The position numbers and the translations under genes were made by a program. 64,000 nucleotides of DNA from Oceanimonas aquatica (GTDB lineage Bacteria; Pseudomonadota; Gammaproteobacteria; Enterobacterales; Aeromonadaceae), in NCBI RefSeq assembly GCF_030732065.1, contig NZ_JAVBHX010000006.1, positions 1 to 64,000 of the forward strand, read 5' to 3'. The notes under the pieces were generated by a model. That model was not told where the DNA came from, searched no databases, and saw only the letters and a program-made list of their open reading frames with translations. Positions 16,743-25,908 of the stretch are shown here, one piece after another (within the stretch, counting starts at the first letter, position 1; each line of letters begins with the position of its first letter).

Positions 16743-18898
16743 CCAGAACCATCATGCTGGTGCCCGTCAGCAGCGGCGTGGGCGCCACTTCGGTCAGCCT
16801 GGGCATGGTACGCGCCATGGAGCGCAACGGGGTTAACGTCAGCTTTTTCAAGCCGGTGTCCCAGCCGCGTACCCGCCGCAAGGTGCAGGACCATTCCACC
16901 GCCGTGATGGCCAACGGCACCAACCTGACGCCGCCGGAGCCCTTTGCCCTCAGCTATGCCGAGAGCATGATCTCGGCGGGTAATCTGGACGTGCTGCTGG
17001 AAGAGATCGTCGCCCGCTTTGAAAAACACGTGAGCGAAAGCGGCGCCGAGGTGGTGGTGGTAGAAGGGCTTATTCCCACCGACAAACAGCCCTTTGCCAC
17101 CCGCATCAACTACGACATTGCCAAGGCGCTGGACGCCGACATGGTGTTTATCGCCCAGCCCGGCAGCGACAGCAGCCAGTATCTGAAAGAGCGGCTGGAG
17201 CTGGCCTGCTCCAACTTTGGCGGCGTGCTCAACAAGCGCATTGTGGGCTGCATCATCAACAAGGTGGGCGCCCCGGTGGACGAACAGGGCAACACCCGCC
17301 CCGATCTCACCGAGATGTTCAACCCTGGTTACAAGGGCGAGCACGTTACCGCCAACCTGGAAGTGCTGCAGGTGTTTGGCAAAACCCCGCTGCGCATTCT
17401 TGGCTGCATTCCCTGGAATACCCAGCTGGTGGCCCCCCGGGCGGTGGATCTGGCCCGCCACCTGAATGCCACCATCATCAATGAGGGTGAGCTCACTACC
17501 CGGCGGCTGCAAAGCGTGACCTTCTGTGCCCGGGCGCTGCACAACATGGTGCAGCACTTCAAACCCGGCAGCCTGCTGGTGGCCTCGGGCGATCGTTCCG
17601 ACGTGATTGTCTCCGTGTGCCTGGCGGCCATGAACGGTGTCAAGATCGGTGCCCTGCTGCTCACCGGCAGCTACCACCCCGAGCCCCAGATTATGGACTT
17701 GTGTCAGCGTGCCATTGAAACCGGCCTGCCGATCCTGATGGTGAACACCAACACCTGGCAGACCGCGGTCAGCCTGCAGCACTTCAACCTGGAAATTCCG
17801 GTGGACGATGCCGGCCGCATTGAAGCGGTGCAGGACTACGTGGCCGGCCATATCGACAAACACTGGATCGAGTCGCTGTCGGCCAAGTCGGCCCGCAGCC
17901 GCCGGCTCAGCCCGCCGGCCTTCCGCTATCAGCTGACCGAGCTGGCCCGCCGTGCCGCCAAGCGTATTGTGCTGCCGGAAGGAGAAGAGCCGCGTACCAT
18001 CAAGGCCGCCGCCATCTGCGCCGAGCGGGGCATTGCCCGGCCGGTGCTGCTGGGCAGCCACGAGGAGATCATGCGCATTGCCGCCCAGCAGGGCGTGGTG
18101 CTCGATGAAAAGGTCGACATCGTGGATCCGGCCGAAGTCCGCCAGAATTACGTGGAGCGACTGGTGGAGCTGCGCAAGAGCAAGGGCATTACCGAAATCG
18201 TGGCCAAGGAGCAGCTGCAGGATAACGTGGTGCTGGGCACCATGATGCTGGAGCGTGACGAGGTGGACGGTCTGGTATCCGGTGCCATTAATACCACCGC
18301 CAACACCATTCGCCCGCCGCTGCAGATCATCAAGACCGCCCCGGGCAGCTCGCTGGTGTCGTCGGTGTTCTTTATGCTGTTGCCGGATCAGGTGCTGGTG
18401 TATGGCGACTGCGCCATCAACCCGGATCCCACTGCCGAGCAACTGGCGGAAATCGCCATTCAGTCGGCGGAGTCGGCCCGGGCCTTTGGCATAGAGCCCA
18501 GAGTGGCGATGATCTCCTATTCCACCGGCACCTCCGGCACCGGTGCCGATGTGGAAAAGGTGCGCGAGGCCACACGCCTGGCCCAGGAAAAACGCCCGGA
18601 TCTGGTGATCGACGGCCCGCTGCAATACGACGCCGCCATCATGGAAAACGTGGCCAAGTCCAAGGCACCGAATTCACCGGTGGCGGGCAAGGCGACCGTG
18701 TTTATCTTCCCGGATCTGAACACCGGCAATACCACCTACAAGGCGGTGCAGCGTTCGGCGCAGCTGGTGTCCATCGGCCCCATGCTGCAGGGTATGCGCA
18801 AACCGGTGAACGACCTGTCCCGCGGCGCCCTGGTGGACGATATTGTCTATACCATTGCCCTCACTGCCATTCAGGCCAGCCAGCACGGCAGTAAATGA
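16739..18898 (+). CDS. pta: phosphate acetyltransferase
   Basis: The 719-residue long-form Pta interconverts acetyl-CoA and acetyl phosphate. The N-terminal third is a BioD/CobB-like P-loop-type domain ([17 protein letters not shown]), the middle a DRTGG domain (about 215-330), and the C-terminal part the catalytic PTA_PTB domain (about 395-715). The catalytic part carries [29 protein letters not shown] and [15 protein letters not shown]. The ATGA overlap with ackA shows coupled translation. A terminator follows. Confidence 0.97.
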   Translation: MTRTIMLVPVSSGVGATSVSLGMVRAMERNGVNVSFFKPVSQPRTRRKVQDHSTAVMANGTNLTPPEPFALSYAESMISAGNLDVLLEEIVARFEKHVSESGAEVVVVEGLIPTDKQPFATRINYDIAKALDADMVFIAQPGSDSSQYLKERLELACSNFGGVLNKRIVGCIINKVGAPVDEQGNTRPDLTEMFNPGYKGEHVTANLEVLQVFGKTPLRILGCIPWNTQLVAPRAVDLARHLNATIINEGELTTRRLQSVTFCARALHNMVQHFKPGSLLVASGDRSDVIVSVCLAAMNGVKIGALLLTGSYHPEPQIMDLCQRAIETGLPILMVNTNTWQTAVSLQHFNLEIPVDDAGRIEAVQDYVAGHIDKHWIESLSAKSARSRRLSPPAFRYQLTELARRAAKRIVLPEGEEPRTIKAAAICAERGIARPVLLGSHEEIMRIAAQQGVVLDEKVDIVDPAEVRQNYVERLVELRKSKGITEIVAKEQLQDNVVLGTMMLERDEVDGLVSGAINTTANTIRPPLQIIKTAPGSSLVSSVFFMLLPDQVLVYGDCAINPDPTAEQLAEIAIQSAESARAFGIEPRVAMISYSTGTSGTGADVEKVREATRLAQEKRPDLVIDGPLQYDAAIMENVAKSKAPNSPVAGKATVFIFPDLNTGNTTYKAVQRSAQLVSIGPMLQGMRKPVNDLSRGALVDDIVYTIALTAIQASQHGSK

Positions 18899-18899
18899 T

Positions 18900-18928
18900 A
18901 AAAATCCCGGCCTTGTGCCGGGATTTTT
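18900..18928 (+). terminator. ackA-pta terminator
   Basis: AAAATCCCGGC / GCCGGGATTTTT stem-loop with a T run immediately after the pta stop. Confidence 0.92.
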
Positions 18929-18956
18929 CATGGAGCCTCTGTTTGGGCTGTTTGCC

Positions 18957-19055
18957 GTCATTCCCACGAAGGTGGGAATCCAGAAACTTGGCGCCGGATC
19001 GTGAAACTGTGCCGGCCCCCACATGAACCCCCGTACCCGCCTTCGCGGAGATGAC
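18957..19055. repeat. GTCA-ended palindromic intergenic element (copy 4)
   Basis: The left half GTCATTCCCACGAAGGTGGG (18957-18976) continues AATCCAG. The inverted right half is ACCCGCCTTCGCGGAGATGACG (in parts), ending at 19055. It is one of two copies in a 390-nt gap between pta and the DUF2892 gene that otherwise holds nothing recognisable. Confidence 0.75.
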
Positions 19056-19083
19056 GTTCCTTCGCGGGGGGAGCACACTATTT

Positions 19084-19234
19084 GTCATGCCCATGTAGAT
19101 GGGCATCCAGAGCATGGTGCACTTCACCTGACAACAACGCCTGATCTGAAGACATGACTGGGCCTGCAACATCACCGCAAAAAGCAACATCCTCAGGCGT
19201 CTGCTCTGGACCCCCGCCTCCGCGGGGGTGACGG
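19084..19234. repeat. GTCA-ended palindromic intergenic element (copy 5)
   Basis: Left half GTCATGCCCATGTAGATGGG then CATCCAG (from 19084). Right half TGGACCCCCGCCTCCGCGGG then GGTGACG (to 19234). The inner 95 nt are not conserved with other copies. A short direct repeat of GGGGTAAAGTGCGGGG follows at 19233-19268. Confidence 0.75.
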
Positions 19235-19287
19235 GGTAAAGTGCGGGGGTGGCGGGGTAAAGTGCGGGGCGACGTTCTTTAGCCCTA

Positions 19288-19464
19288 CTAGCTTTTAATC
19301 CCCAGCAGCTTGTACAGCGGGCAAAAGCTGACAAAGGCGGTAAGCAGGGGGATCACGCCAATCCAGCCCCAGGGGGTTTGCGGTCCTACAAACACCAGGA
19401 CGATCAGCACCAGGCCCAGAATAATGCGGATCACACGATCCACGCTGCCAACATTCTTTTCCAT
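19288..19464 (-). CDS. DUF2892 (YgaP-like) small membrane protein
   Basis: A 58-residue protein that begins MEKNVGSVDRVIRIILG. It has two hydrophobic helices separated by the PQTPWGWIG turn and ends in the family hallmark CPLYKLLGI. This is the DUF2892 inner-membrane family, found alone or fused to rhodanese (YgaP). GGAG lies 6 nt before the chosen ATG (19464); an ATG one codon earlier (19467) is only 3 nt away from it. Function unknown; a role near sulfur chemistry is known for YgaP only. Confidence 0.85.
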   Translation of the reverse strand: MEKNVGSVDRVIRIILGLVLIVLVFVGPQTPWGWIGVIPLLTAFVSFCPLYKLLGIKS

Positions 19465-19624
19465 CATGCACTCCTTTAATTTAGTTGCTTCTAATTAATA
19501 GTGTGTCATTGATTCGGGATTCGGCAAGTGACCGGGATCAAACAATCGGAGTCGGGCACGCCGGTCTTGCAAAGCAGACCGCGATTGGCGAGGCTGGAGA
19601 CTTCCATAACGTGCGAGAATCCCC

Positions 19625-20383
19625 ATGAACTTTCTTTCCCAGCCCCTGCAAAGCCTGCCCGAGCCGGACTGGGGCCAGCTGCAGGCCCTGCCCATTGTTG
19701 ATAACGGCGATCCCCTGGTGCCCCTGGGGCTGGTGCCGCCGCCGCTTCGGGTTTATCCCGCCTATTTTAATCTGGGGGTGCCCGGAGCGCTGACCGAGTG
19801 CTATGTGCGTCGCTCGGTAGTGAGCCGGCTGCAGCAGGCGGCCACCATGCTGCCCGCCGGCATCGAGCTGGTGGTGCTCGACGGCTGGCGCCCGTTCCGG
19901 GTGCAGGAGTATTTGTTCGAGGCGCTGGTGGATGCCCTCAAGCGTCGGTTTCCCGATGAAGACGAGCAGGCGCTATTGGTCCGCGCCCGGCGGTTTGTGG
20001 CGCCGCCCAGCCTGGATGAAACGGCCCCCAGCCCGCACCTCACTGGTGGCGCCGTGGATGTGTGCCTGTGTGACGGTTCGGGCCAGCTGCTGAACATGGG
20101 CACCGATTTTGACGACATCAGCCCCTGGTCCTATACCGCCGCCTTTGAGGCGGTGGCAAAGCCCGGCCCGCTGGAGGCGGAGATCATCGAGAACCGTCGC
20201 CTGCTGCACAGCTGCATGACCCGGGCCGGCTTTACCAACCTGCCCAGCGAGTGGTGGCATTACGACTTCGGCAACCAGAGCTGGGCCTGGTACAGCAAGG
20301 CCCCCGAGGCCGTGTTCGGCGTGGCCCAGCAACACAGTCTGGCCGAGCGCTGGCGCACCCAGGTGGCCGGTTTCACCGGCTAA
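19625..20383 (+). CDS. VanX-like D-alanyl-D-alanine dipeptidase (M15 family)
   Basis: A 252-residue zinc metallopeptidase of the VanX/DdpX type, which cleaves the D-Ala-D-Ala dipeptide. Zinc and catalytic residues are visible in SPHLTGGAVD (His138, Asp145) and SEWWHYD (Glu209, His212). LDGWRPFRVQ provides the conserved Arg of the family. There is no signal peptide, so it should be cytoplasmic. No vanHA-like genes are present, so D-Ala recycling from peptidoglycan is more likely than vancomycin resistance. No good Shine-Dalgarno sequence is seen; GAGAATCCCC precedes the ATG. Confidence 0.88.
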   Translation: MNFLSQPLQSLPEPDWGQLQALPIVDNGDPLVPLGLVPPPLRVYPAYFNLGVPGALTECYVRRSVVSRLQQAATMLPAGIELVVLDGWRPFRVQEYLFEALVDALKRRFPDEDEQALLVRARRFVAPPSLDETAPSPHLTGGAVDVCLCDGSGQLLNMGTDFDDISPWSYTAAFEAVAKPGPLEAEIIENRRLLHSCMTRAGFTNLPSEWWHYDFGNQSWAWYSKAPEAVFGVAQQHSLAERWRTQVAGFTG

Positions 20384-20882
20384 CGCCGGTGGCGTTCCGC
20401 ATTTTTCACTGTACCGGGCCGCTTTCGGCTGAATAATCGATGGCCGGCCCGGGTTGTTTAGCCGGTATTTCTCTTTCTCCCGCCGTTTTTTCCGCCAAAG
20501 AAAATGTGATTCTTGCAGCAAATTTGCACATTGGCCCGGTCACTCCGCCATGACAGTGCCCCTGCTGTGGCGCCTGGCTGCCCTCGTGCCCACCCTGAGA
20601 GTAAACAGCCATCTTTGGGTAAGCTTTTAAAAAATAACGGTTTACTGGCCATTCTAAAACGGCTGGTGACAACCCCATCATCCATTGCATTCGGGGTGCA
20701 AATGACTGGGTGGGAGTGGATAAATATTACTGATGGTGTTACCTACTTGTTATAAAGCCAGTTGCAGAGTAATTTTCTTGCACTTGCCGCACTCCACACA
20801 GAATCGGCGTGTTGGCAGCAAGTGACTTAGGACGATGTGCTGCATTGATGTGGCCGTCACCCGTTCAACAAAGGATGTGACC
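20384..20882. other. 500-nt non-coding gap upstream of the AGCS transporter
   Basis: No open frame with coding character is seen. The second half is AT-richer than the surroundings (20590-20790), fitting a promoter/regulatory region for the symporter gene, but I find no convincing -35/-10 pair. I looked for a glycine-riboswitch-like tandem aptamer, often found before AGCS genes, and did not see one. Confidence 0.5.
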
Positions 20883-22376
20883 ATGAACGAACTGGTTAAT
20901 GCCATTAACGGCTATATCTGGAGCCTGCCCCTGATCTATCTGTGTCTGGGCGTGGGTCTGTATTTCTCCCTTCGTACCCGCTTTCTGCAAATCCGCCACA
21001 TCAAGGAAATGGTGCGGCTGATGTTTCAGGGCAACTCTTCCGCCGCCGGTATCAGCTCCTTTCAGGCGCTGGCCCTGTCCCTGTCGGGCCGGGTAGGTAC
21101 CGGTAACATCGCCGGTGTGGCCACCGCCATCACCTTTGGTGGTCCGGGCGCCGTGTTCTGGATGTGGGTAGTGGCCTTTCTGGGCTCGGGTACCGCCTTT
21201 GTGGAATCCGCGCTGGCGCAAATCTACAAGGAAAAGGACGACAACGGCCTGTACCGGGGCGGTCCGGCCTTCTACATCGAAAAAGGCCTCGGCATCAAGT
21301 GGTACGCCTGGGTGTTTGCGCTCTCCACCGTGCTGGCCTGCGGCATGCTGCTGCCCGGCGTTCAGGCCAACAGTATCGCCTCCGGCATTGAGCATGCCTT
21401 TGGCATTCCCACTACCGTGTCGGCGGCCGTGGTGGTAATCCTGCTGGGGCTGATCATCTTTGGCGGCGTCAAGCGTATTGCTCACTTCACCCAGATCGTG
21501 GTGCCCTTTATGGCGCTGGGTTACATTCTGGTGGCCTTTGTGATCATCGTGCTCAACATCGGTCAGGTGCCCGAGGTGGTCAGCCTGATTGTGGGCAGTG
21601 CCTTTGGCATGAAGGCGGGCTTTGGTGCCATTCTGGGCCTGGCCATTGAGTGGGGCGTGAAGCGCGGCATTTATTCCAACGAAGCCGGCCAGGGCACTGG
21701 TCCTCACGCCGCCGCCGCCGCCGAGGTGTCTCACCCGGCCAAGCAGGGCCTGGTGCAGAGCTTCTCGGTATACATAGACACCCTGTTCGTGTGCTCCGCC
21801 ACCGCCTTTATGATCATCATTACCGGTGCCTACAACGTTATGGGCAAGGCCGGCGAGGCCATCGTTGAACAGCTGCCCGGCGTGGAAGCCGGCCCCGGCT
21901 ATACCCAGGCGGCGGTAGAGTCGGTGATGCCCGGCTTTGGTGGCGTCTTTGTGGCGGTGGCGCTGTTCTTCTTCGCCTTTACCACCATTCTGGCCTACTA
22001 CTACATCGCCGAAACCAACATCGCCTACATCAACCGCAAGGTGCACCGTCCCTGGCTGATGTTCCTGCTCAAGCTGGTGCTGATGGCCTCCGTGGTCTAC
22101 GGCTCGGTGAAAACCGCCGGTCTGGCCTGGGGGCTGGGTGACATCGGTGTGGGTCTGATGGCCTGGCTCAACATCATCGCCATTCTGCTGCTGCAAAAGC
22201 CGGCGCTGATCGCCCTGAAAGACTATGAAGCGCAAAAGGCCCAGGGGCTGGATCCCACCTTTGACCCGGTCAAGCTCGGTATCAAGAACGCCGATCACTG
22301 GGTAAAGGGAAAACCTTCCCGGGCGGCGGACGCCGACGATGTTGTGGCCGCCGGTGCTCAGGTTGAACGCTCCTGA
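20883..22376 (+). CDS. AGCS family sodium:alanine/glycine symporter
   Basis: The 497-residue inner-membrane carrier has about 10-11 helices. The family motif GRVGTGNIAGVATAI is near residue 77-91, followed by GGPGAVFWMWV. The second hallmark is EWGVKRGIYSNEAGQGTGPHAAAAAE near 255-280. It takes up a small neutral amino acid (Ala, Gly or sometimes Gln) with Na+. The start at 20883 (MNELVNAINGYIWSLP) has AAGGATG upstream; an ATG 48 nt earlier is unlikely. It ends at a strong terminator and is therefore monocistronic. Confidence 0.93.
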   Translation: MNELVNAINGYIWSLPLIYLCLGVGLYFSLRTRFLQIRHIKEMVRLMFQGNSSAAGISSFQALALSLSGRVGTGNIAGVATAITFGGPGAVFWMWVVAFLGSGTAFVESALAQIYKEKDDNGLYRGGPAFYIEKGLGIKWYAWVFALSTVLACGMLLPGVQANSIASGIEHAFGIPTTVSAAVVVILLGLIIFGGVKRIAHFTQIVVPFMALGYILVAFVIIVLNIGQVPEVVSLIVGSAFGMKAGFGAILGLAIEWGVKRGIYSNEAGQGTGPHAAAAAEVSHPAKQGLVQSFSVYIDTLFVCSATAFMIIITGAYNVMGKAGEAIVEQLPGVEAGPGYTQAAVESVMPGFGGVFVAVALFFFAFTTILAYYYIAETNIAYINRKVHRPWLMFLLKLVLMASVVYGSVKTAGLAWGLGDIGVGLMAWLNIIAILLLQKPALIALKDYEAQKAQGLDPTFDPVKLGIKNADHWVKGKPSRAADADDVVAAGAQVERS

Positions 22377-22394
22377 TGTAACCTGCTGACATCC

Positions 22395-22423
22395 AAAGGC
22401 CGGACTTCGCTCCGGCCTTTTTT
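22395..22423 (+). terminator. terminator of the AGCS symporter gene
   Basis: AAAGGCCGGA / TCCGGCCTTTTTT stem with a CTTCGC loop, 18 nt after the stop. Confidence 0.93.
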
Positions 22424-22538
22424 GTGTCTGGCAGCAGCCAAAAGCGGACACTGGTCCCAGAGTGGCAGGCCCGCTTGTGCCTATACTGGCTCAAAGCCCC
22501 CATTGTGCGAACATAGATGATTAACAAGGAGAGCGAGA

Positions 22539-23987
22539 ATGGACAGCAGCAACGCACTGTGGCAAACCGGCTGGTACTGCAATGGCCAGTGGCAAAACAC
22601 TCAAAGCAGCTACGAGGTGCTGAACCCGGCCAGTGGCGAGGTGCTGGCGCAAGTATCCCGTTGTGGGGGCGCCGAGACCGAGCAGGCCATTGCCGCTGCC
22701 GCCGCCGCCTTTGAAGACTGGCGCCATACCACGCCCAAGGAACGCACCGCCGTGCTGCGCCGCTGGAGCGATCTGATGCTGGAGCATCAGGACGAGCTGG
22801 CCGAGCTGATGGTGCTGGAGCAGGGCAAGCCGCTGGCCGAGGCCAAAGGTGAGGTAGCCTATGCCGCCAGCTTTCTGGAGTGGTTCGGAGAAGAAGCCAA
22901 ACGCGCCTGTGGCGACACCATTCCCAGCCCAAAGCGGGAAAACCGGCTGTGGGTGATCAAGCAGCCGGTGGGCGTGGTGGCGGCCATCACCCCCTGGAAC
23001 TTTCCCATGGCCATGATCACCCGCAAGGTGGGCCCGGCCATTGCCGCCGGCTGCACCGCCGTGGTCAAGGCTTCGAGTGTGACGCCATTGTGTGCCAATG
23101 CCCTGGCGGTGCTGGCGGAGCGGGCCGGCCTGCCGGCGGGCGTGCTCAACCTGGTGTCGGGCGACTCGGGCCCCATCGGTGAGGCGCTGATGCAAAGCTC
23201 AGCCGTGCGCAAGCTGTCCTTTACCGGCTCTACCGGCATCGGCAAAAAACTCATGGCCCAGGCCGCCGGTACGGTGAAAAAGCTGTCGCTGGAGCTGGGC
23301 GGCAACGCCCCCTTTATTGTGTTTGACGATGCCGATCTCGACGCCGCCGTGGCCGGCGCCATGGCGTCCAAGTTCCGCAACACCGGCCAGACCTGTGTGT
23401 GCGTGAACCGCTTCTATGTGCAGGACGGCATTTACGATGCGTTTGTCGCGCGGCTGGCCGAGGCAGCCGAGGCCATGAAGGTGGCGGAAGGCCGGGTAGA
23501 GGGTGCCCAGCAGGGACCGCTGATCACTCAAGACGCCCTCGACAAGGTGGAAGAGCACGTGGCCGATGCGCTGGAAAAAGGCGGCCGGCTGGTGTGCGGC
23601 GGTGCCCGCCATGCCCTGGGCGGTACCTTCTACCAGCCCACCGTGATTGCCGATGCCAGTGAAGACATGCAATTGGCTCAGGAAGAAACCTTTGGCCCGG
23701 TGGCTGCCTGCTTCCGCTTTACCGACGAGACCGATGCCATCCAGCGCGCCAACGACACCCCTTTTGGCCTGGCCGCTTATTTCTATACGCGGGATCTGAA
23801 CCGGGTGTTCCGGGTGTCCGAAGCCCTGGAGTCGGGCATGGTGGGCGTGAACGAGGGCATTATCTCCAATGAGGTCGCCCCCTTTGGCGGCGTGAAGGAG
23901 TCGGGCCTGGGCCGTGAAGGCAGCCAGATTGGCCTGGATGAGTTCCTGGAAACCAAGTACGTGAACCTGGGGAGTTTGAGTCTGTAA
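22539..23987 (+). CDS. gabD: NAD(P)-dependent succinate-semialdehyde dehydrogenase
   Basis: A 482-residue aldehyde dehydrogenase. PWNFP and the cofactor-binding VVKASSVTP (where many relatives have KPA) are present. The catalytic Glu is in LELGGNAPFIVF, and the catalytic Cys is in NTGQTCVCVNRF with a second Cys two residues later, as in SSADH enzymes whose activity responds to a disulfide between the two. EETFGP and the C-terminal GVKESGLGREG complete the family. AAGGAG precedes the ATG. gabT is not adjacent, so the aldehyde source (GABA, 4-hydroxybutyrate, or glutarate semialdehyde as alternative substrate) is unsettled. Confidence 0.88.
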   Translation: MDSSNALWQTGWYCNGQWQNTQSSYEVLNPASGEVLAQVSRCGGAETEQAIAAAAAAFEDWRHTTPKERTAVLRRWSDLMLEHQDELAELMVLEQGKPLAEAKGEVAYAASFLEWFGEEAKRACGDTIPSPKRENRLWVIKQPVGVVAAITPWNFPMAMITRKVGPAIAAGCTAVVKASSVTPLCANALAVLAERAGLPAGVLNLVSGDSGPIGEALMQSSAVRKLSFTGSTGIGKKLMAQAAGTVKKLSLELGGNAPFIVFDDADLDAAVAGAMASKFRNTGQTCVCVNRFYVQDGIYDAFVARLAEAAEAMKVAEGRVEGAQQGPLITQDALDKVEEHVADALEKGGRLVCGGARHALGGTFYQPTVIADASEDMQLAQEETFGPVAACFRFTDETDAIQRANDTPFGLAAYFYTRDLNRVFRVSEALESGMVGVNEGIISNEVAPFGGVKESGLGREGSQIGLDEFLETKYVNLGSLSL

Positions 23988-24000
23988 ACCTGTTTGGGTT

Positions 24001-24092
24001 GTGCGTAGGTTGCCGATGAGCGCAGCGAACCGCAACGTGAAGCCGGCTGTGGCATGGTGGAATTCGCGTTGCTCATTCGCACCCTACGGCAC
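24001..24092. repeat. imperfect inverted repeat of a GTAGG...GATGAGC type
   Basis: The left arm GTGCGTAGGTTGCCGATGAG is followed by CGCAGCGAAC. The right arm read on the minus strand is GTGCCGTAGGGTGCGAATGA then GCAACGCGAA. The arms are about 20 nt apart. It lies directly after gabD and abuts the TGCAGAAAGATTCCGG block at 24093-24122. A mobile or REP-type non-coding repeat is likely. Confidence 0.65.
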
Positions 24093-24122
24093 TGCAGAAA
24101 GATTCCGGCTCGCAGGCCGGAA
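24093..24122. repeat. right half of the GTCA-ended element (solo, copy 6)
   Basis: TGCAGAAAGATTCCGGCTCG then CAGGCCGGAA. It matches the right half of copies 1-3, but the terminal TGACG is replaced by TAAAC and no left half is present, so it is a decayed singlet. Confidence 0.7.
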
Positions 24123-24133
24123 TAAACACCATC

Positions 24134-24162
24134 AAAAAGGGCCGCATTCGCGGCCCTTTTCG
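24134..24162. terminator. bidirectional terminator between gabD and the 24163 lipoprotein gene
   Basis: AAAAAGGGCCGC ATTC GCGGCCCTTTT. The symmetrical stem has A and T runs on either side, so it can serve both convergent genes. Confidence 0.9.
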
Positions 24163-24861
24163 TTATTCGTTCAGTATGGCTTCCATGGCCGCTTCCCGTT
24201 GCTCTCGCGACAACTCCGGCTCGGTGCTTGCGGGCTCACTTGCAGTTGGCGCTGCCGCCTCGGCCTGCTGGTTTTCCAGCGCCTTCAGCTTTTGTTCCGC
24301 TTGCTGCAATTGCGCTCGGGTGGCGTTCAGCTCGTCTTGCAGTGGGTTGGCGGCGACCGGTGTGGCCTCGGCAGGAGCTGTGAGTGTGCCGCCCAGGGGC
24401 TGTGCCGGCTGGTTGGCGGCTTCGGTCAGCCAGCCCTGCATTACCTCGGGCCAGACCGCCGCCTTGCCGGTGTGCGACTCACTGAATACCCTGGTTTGAT
24501 CGTTGGCGCTCAGCAGCACCGACATCTGGTTGCTGTCGGCGTTCCACACCAGGCCGGCCTTGTCGGCGCCGGCTTGCTGGGCGGCGCCGGACACCAGATA
24601 GAACAGCGGGCCTTGCTGTTGCAGCTCGCCGGCGGTACGCAGCAGCGAAACGGTGGTGTCGTAGTGAGGACCGAGCAGGCTGGTCATACGGGTTTTGACC
24701 ACCGGTTGTTCAAACAGGTTGGTGGTATTGGGATCCAGCCCCACCATGGGTTTGAGCATGGCCCACATCAGCTGACCCGGTCCCATGGAAAGCAGGGGCG
24801 CCACGCAGGCACTGAGGGTCAGGGAAAGCAGGGCAGCCTTGATCAGGATGGACAGACGCAT
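24163..24861 (-). CDS. hypothetical lipoprotein with C-terminal coiled coil
   Basis: A 232-residue protein with a lipoprotein signal: a hydrophobic stretch then LTLSAC, with Cys at about residue 19. The middle (about 60-140) is a globular domain of unknown family. An Ala/Pro-rich linker follows, then a heptad-rich segment (about 175-205, DELNATRAQLQQAEQKLKAL). The Cys is followed by Val, so there is no Asp+2 retention signal and the outer membrane is the likely location. I do not recognise a function. The ribosome-binding site is weak. It is convergent with gabD. Confidence 0.75.
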   Translation of the reverse strand: MRLSILIKAALLSLTLSACVAPLLSMGPGQLMWAMLKPMVGLDPNTTNLFEQPVVKTRMTSLLGPHYDTTVSLLRTAGELQQQGPLFYLVSGAAQQAGADKAGLVWNADSNQMSVLLSANDQTRVFSESHTGKAAVWPEVMQGWLTEAANQPAQPLGGTLTAPAEATPVAANPLQDELNATRAQLQQAEQKLKALENQQAEAAAPTASEPASTEPELSREQREAAMEAILNE

Positions 24862-25074
24862 TCGAATATTTATCCAGGTTATTGATAATAATAGGGTTTA
24901 TCTAAACGAGTCCGGTGCAGGCACATCCAGCCCGGCATCGAGTTGGCGCAAATTATCACAGCCTGAATAAAAAAAGATCAGTGTCGCTTAAAAATAACCA
25001 TATGGCCGTGTAAGCCATGATTACCGCGCCATTTTTTGGCATGCTGGGCGCCTTGACCACGAGGGAATTTTCAA

Positions 25075-25908
25075 ATGAAACACAGGCTTTTGTTGATGCT
25101 GGCACTGCTGCTGACTGCCTGCTCTCCCGCCGAGCAGCAGCATATTCGTCTGCTTAGCGGCGACTGGGATACCGCCCGGGCCACCACCGAGCTGGCCCGT
25201 CTGGAGCTGGAGCAAGCCGGCTTTGCGGTCACGGTTGAGCAGGTGCCACCGGGTCAAATCTGGTCCAGGCTGGCCAGTGGCGAAGCCGACGCCAGCCTCT
25301 CGGCCTGGTTGCCCGACAGCAGCCGCCGCCATGCCGAGCGCTTTTTCGACAAGCTGCACGATCTCGGCCCCAACGGCCCCGTGCTAAAGCTGGGGCTGGC
25401 GGTGCCGTCCTCGGCAAGGCTTAAACGCATCAGCGAGCTGGCCGGCAGCGACTATGGCGATCACCGGGTGGTGGGCATGATGCCGGGCCATGGCAGCCTG
25501 GTGCTTACCGAGCAGGCTCTTGCCCGCTACAAGCTGGATGATTACCGGCTGTTGTCCGGCTCCGGCGAGGCCTATCGTCATCTGGTAAACACTGCCATTG
25601 AGCAGCAAATGCCGGTGGTCATCGCCGCCTGGTCTCCCGGCAGCGTGATGCTGAACGACAAGCTCAAGTGGCTGGAAGACGATAATGGATTTTTTGCAAG
25701 CAGCGAGCGGGCTCACACCCTGGTGCGCCGGGGGCTGGAAGACAGCGCTCCCAGGGCTATGGAGGTGCTGAGCCAAATACGGTTGACTGAGCAGGAGCTG
25801 ACCGGCCTGTTGCAGCGGGTGTCTGCCGGGCAGGATCTCACCCTGGCGGTAAACCAGTGGCGGGCCGATATGAAGGCCACATTGAATACCGCCTCAGGAG
25901 GAGGGTGA
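25075..25908 (+). CDS. glycine betaine/proline-type substrate-binding lipoprotein (OpuAC domain)
   Basis: A 277-residue solute-binding protein. The lipoprotein signal peptide ends in LTACS (Cys about residue 16). The remainder is a type II periplasmic binding fold of the OpuAC/ProX class (PF04069). It has the N-terminal IRLLSGDWDTARATTEL block, WLPDSSRRHAERF and the hinge-region WSPGSVML. Choline or betaine-type quaternary amines are the usual ligands. GAGGGA precedes the ATG by 8 nt. No ATPase or permease gene is adjacent, so it is an orphan receptor or works with an unlinked transporter. Its last 15 nt overlap the convergent pilin-like gene. Confidence 0.85.
   Translation: MKHRLLLMLALLLTACSPAEQQHIRLLSGDWDTARATTELARLELEQAGFAVTVEQVPPGQIWSRLASGEADASLSAWLPDSSRRHAERFFDKLHDLGPNGPVLKLGLAVPSSARLKRISELAGSDYGDHRVVGMMPGHGSLVLTEQALARYKLDDYRLLSGSGEAYRHLVNTAIEQQMPVVIAAWSPGSVMLNDKLKWLEDDNGFFASSERAHTLVRRGLEDSAPRAMEVLSQIRLTEQELTGLLQRVSAGQDLTLAVNQWRADMKATLNTASGGG

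Noticed and set aside
16469-18625. 718-codon open frame on the minus strand opposite pta
   Set aside because: Mirror of the strongly biased codon use of pta; the product is His/Gly-rich without domains.
19625-20383. VanX-like gene as part of a vancomycin-resistance set
   Set aside because: No vanH, vanA, vanR or vanS-like gene nearby, and a Gram-negative context; peptidoglycan D-Ala-D-Ala recycling is simpler.
20384-20882. Glycine riboswitch before the AGCS symporter
   Set aside because: No tandem aptamer core or matching purine-rich motifs were seen in the 500-nt gap.
20865-22451. 528-codon minus-strand frame opposite the AGCS symporter
   Set aside because: Shadow: His/Gly/Gln-rich product, and it would run through the symporter's terminator.
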